The translations under genes were made by a program, and so were the position numbers. Positions 61,628 through 64,000 of a stretch of DNA of 64,000 nt are shown here, in pieces (positions within the stretch are counted from its first letter, which is position 1; each line of letters opens with the position of its first letter). The notes under the pieces were generated by a model, which was given only the letters and a program-made list of their open reading frames with translations, made no database searches and was not told the origin of the DNA. Origin of the DNA: Plantago elongata (lineage: Eukaryota; Streptophyta; Magnoliopsida; Lamiales; Plantaginaceae); the NCBI GenBank assembly GCA_036897095.1, contig JAYMSP010000039.1, forward strand, positions 1 to 64,000, read 5' to 3'.

Positions 61628-64000
61628 TAATAAAGTATGCAATAAATTGAATAAACTACCAGATATCGTGAAAATATATGATAGATGATAAATAAAGAAA
61701 TAAATAGATTCATTTAAGTTGTGTGAAGTTGATTGAGATGTTTCAAAATCGAATGCAGATGTTGAATTCGGGAACTCTTGTGCGTTTTGTAGGAAGCCAA
61801 CATACTATTTTGGAGTTGTTGGGAGCCAACTATATAAAGTGTATTATAATATTTTTTTTATATTTGATTCGAGTTTGAGGGATACAGTTTATTTTACAAA
61901 AAATAGCATGTATCAGTTGTTATTTAACGGGTGGAGTATATGCTATCTCTATCTGCGGGGTTCTGAACAAGTTCAACTTGGATCCTATCACTTACAAAAC
62001 AAATCCAACATGATGAGTCGTATTTTACACTATTATAGTTATTATAAAAACTAGAATAGTCTTGGATGTTAGATAATGATTGACGTTATTTGTAAATTTT
62101 ATTGTCTCGATTAATTCATCTATTTTATTTATTATTAAAAGTAACTATATTGTGGCGTCGCCACGTGTTAGTACTAGTAAATTGTAAAGTGCAGTCTTGT
62201 AATGATATATATGGACATGTACTAAAGTTATATCTGGAAAATAAATTGATATTTTTAAATATGCATACAATATTTTCATAAAAAAATAGTACATGTACAA
62301 TATAAATTATATTGGTAATAGTAAGTCAGTAAGTCTTTATGCAGCTATGATAGGGAAGACTGAAGGGTTTTTGTATAATAAACTGGTTGAGTTGTATGTT
62401 TTTGAGTATCTACTGGTGTTGAGCTTGGGGATTAGTGGTACTTTCGGTTGTAATTGGTTTTTGGTTTAAGTTCTAGTCGTGGTTTAAGACTTGCTCTTTG
62501 GTTAGGATGTTATGTTTTTTCTATTTCCTTTGTACTTGTTTGGTTGAGAGTATCATTTGTGCTTTTAACTTTTATTTATAAATTTTCCGTTTAAAAAAAA
62601 AGAAAAAAGAAAATAGTTTTTAAAACGATGGTGTATAAATATTTATTTAAAGACGAATACATATAATAAAAAAATAATCAATAAGATATTATTCAAAAAA
62701 TATATAATATTAACATTAGTATTTTTTTATTTTACGACATAATTCATATTATTAATTACATGGACGTTTGGGTTAATAATACTAAGGTTTCATAAATAAC
62801 ATCTATAGTTTATAGACGAGTTATATAAGGATCATTTCTCGTTAAACTTGTTCATGAACTTTATGTTATCTTTTGGGGGGAAATAAAAAACTCGTCAATG
62901 TTATAGACCATTTACGTTACATTGCATTTAAATCATGACTTGTTTACTTACAACATTATATTAATGCAGTAATTTCTAAATTACAACATTATATTAATTC
63001 ATATTGGGTATTTTTAATCTTAATACTATTAGCCAAAGTCTTAAAAAAGGGGATATTTTTCTAAAATATAGTAAAGTCATAATTTTTTTTTCTTTCACGG
63101 TTGATGGGTTTTAGCGGTATAACCTGTCGAGTTTCTTAAAAAACTGCCGAGACACACATTTTTTATTATGATCTTAATAGGTTATGTTATGATTTTAAGT
63201 TGTTAATATTAAAAGTTTCAATTACAGTTTTAACGTATTCTATTAGTTTTTTAAGATATTATATAATGATTTTAATGCGTCGGCAATGTATGTTTTCAGT
63301 TACAGTTTTAATCCTCTTCTGTTAATTTCTAAACATATAATTTGATGATTTTAAGGACCTATGTGATATTTTTATGTTAATTTGTTATAGTTTAAAGTGA
63401 CAATCTAATACATTGATTAAACAACCATTAAACAAGTCTAAAAGTTTAAGATAAGCCATTAAAATAACAATAAACAAGCTTAAAATAAGATACTTGAACA
63501 TTAACCATCCAAATATTTGGAACATTTATTATCGGAGAAAAAATTACAATAAATGTTCATTCGACGATTTTTATGCAAATACTTGCTAAAATAAACTTAT
63601 TTTTCATATCAAACTTGGTGACCTTCAGTTTTCTATCTCTTATTGCATGTGCTTGTTGCTCGATATCGCATTGATAACTTTGAGAGAACTATCATTCAAC
63701 TTGATGTCACCACCACACATGCATAAAACATTCACTGACTTTGATAAAACCACAACGACTCTCATTAGAACTATCATATTGGTACTTAGAAACAAAGAAG
63801 AAATGTCACATGCTAAAAACAACAATATTGATGCGTAAAACCATAATAATGCATTTTAAAACTATAACAAAGCAGAAATACGCAACACAAGCTAAAAATA
63901 AGTGACATTAATACATAAACTATAAATGTTCCTCTTAGTACAATGACAAAATATCTGCAAATAAATATATCATAAATATTTTGTCGAAGCTAAAACACTA
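61628..64000. other. Gene-free AT-rich spacer to the window edge
   Basis: No gene is supported. The stretch 62380-62610 ends in TATTTATAAATTTTCCG and an A-rich tail, and may be the 3' end of a short LINE or retrocopy. Confidence 0.45.
62380..62615 (+). mobile_element. Possible 5'-truncated LINE 3' end
   Basis: T/G-rich non-coding sequence runs into TTTTAACTTTTATTTATAAA, then a short CCGTTT and an A-rich tail (62594-62615). This resembles the 3' untranslated end of plant LINEs. No reverse-transcriptase sequence and no certain target duplication are visible, so the call is weak. Confidence 0.3.

Overview
The window is nuclear DNA from a flowering plant, most likely a eudicot. The evidence is intron-rich genes of plant-only families (ACC synthase, an R2R3-MYB, a CRWN/NMCP lamina protein), plant-type DNA transposons, a decayed copy of a plastid tRNA gene, and long AT-rich spacers. 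I cannot name the species.

Layout. 1-7.9 kb: gene-free and AT-rich, with decayed inverted-repeat elements. 8.1-9.7 kb (+): a type-2 1-aminocyclopropane-1-carboxylate synthase with the degradation tail intact. 10.7-16.2 kb: a 5.5-kb broken CACTA (En/Spm) transposon. 16.3-23.2 kb: spacer with a 1-kb inverted-ended element, two long-inverted-repeat MITEs and a tRNA-derived SINE nested in one of them. 23.2-24.0 kb: an F-box pseudogene. 25.0 kb: a plastid trnS relic. 27.9-29.2 kb (-): a subgroup-14 R2R3-MYB. 34.7-37.5 kb and 40.9-43.4 kb (-): a tandem pair of branched-chain aminotransferase (BCAT) genes, with a Tourist-like MITE and a tRNA-Thr(UGU) gene between them. 44.5-46.0 kb (+): a 2OG-Fe(II) oxygenase-like gene divergent from BCAT copy 2. 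Just past its 3' end lies a relic of the 5' end of a third BCAT copy. 47.3-52.3 kb (-): CRWN4/NMCP2-like nuclear lamina protein. 54.2-57.2 kb (-): an S28 Pro-X carboxypeptidase with a likely GC-AG intron. 57.3-64 kb: gene-free, with a hAT-type MITE that has an 8-bp target duplication and a Stowaway MITE.

The genes do not form one pathway; this is ordinary gene-plus-transposon plant chromatin. The only clear local gene family is the BCAT cluster: two genes that look intact and one 5' fragment, all starting with the same 6-base coding first exon. I found no convincing new multi-gene system. The most useful unusual points are the BCAT microexon and third-copy relic, the internal duplications in the CACTA element, and the SINE with a matching empty site inside the same window. 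Exon models were built by hand from reading frame, splice sites and family conservation; no alignment or transcript data were available.
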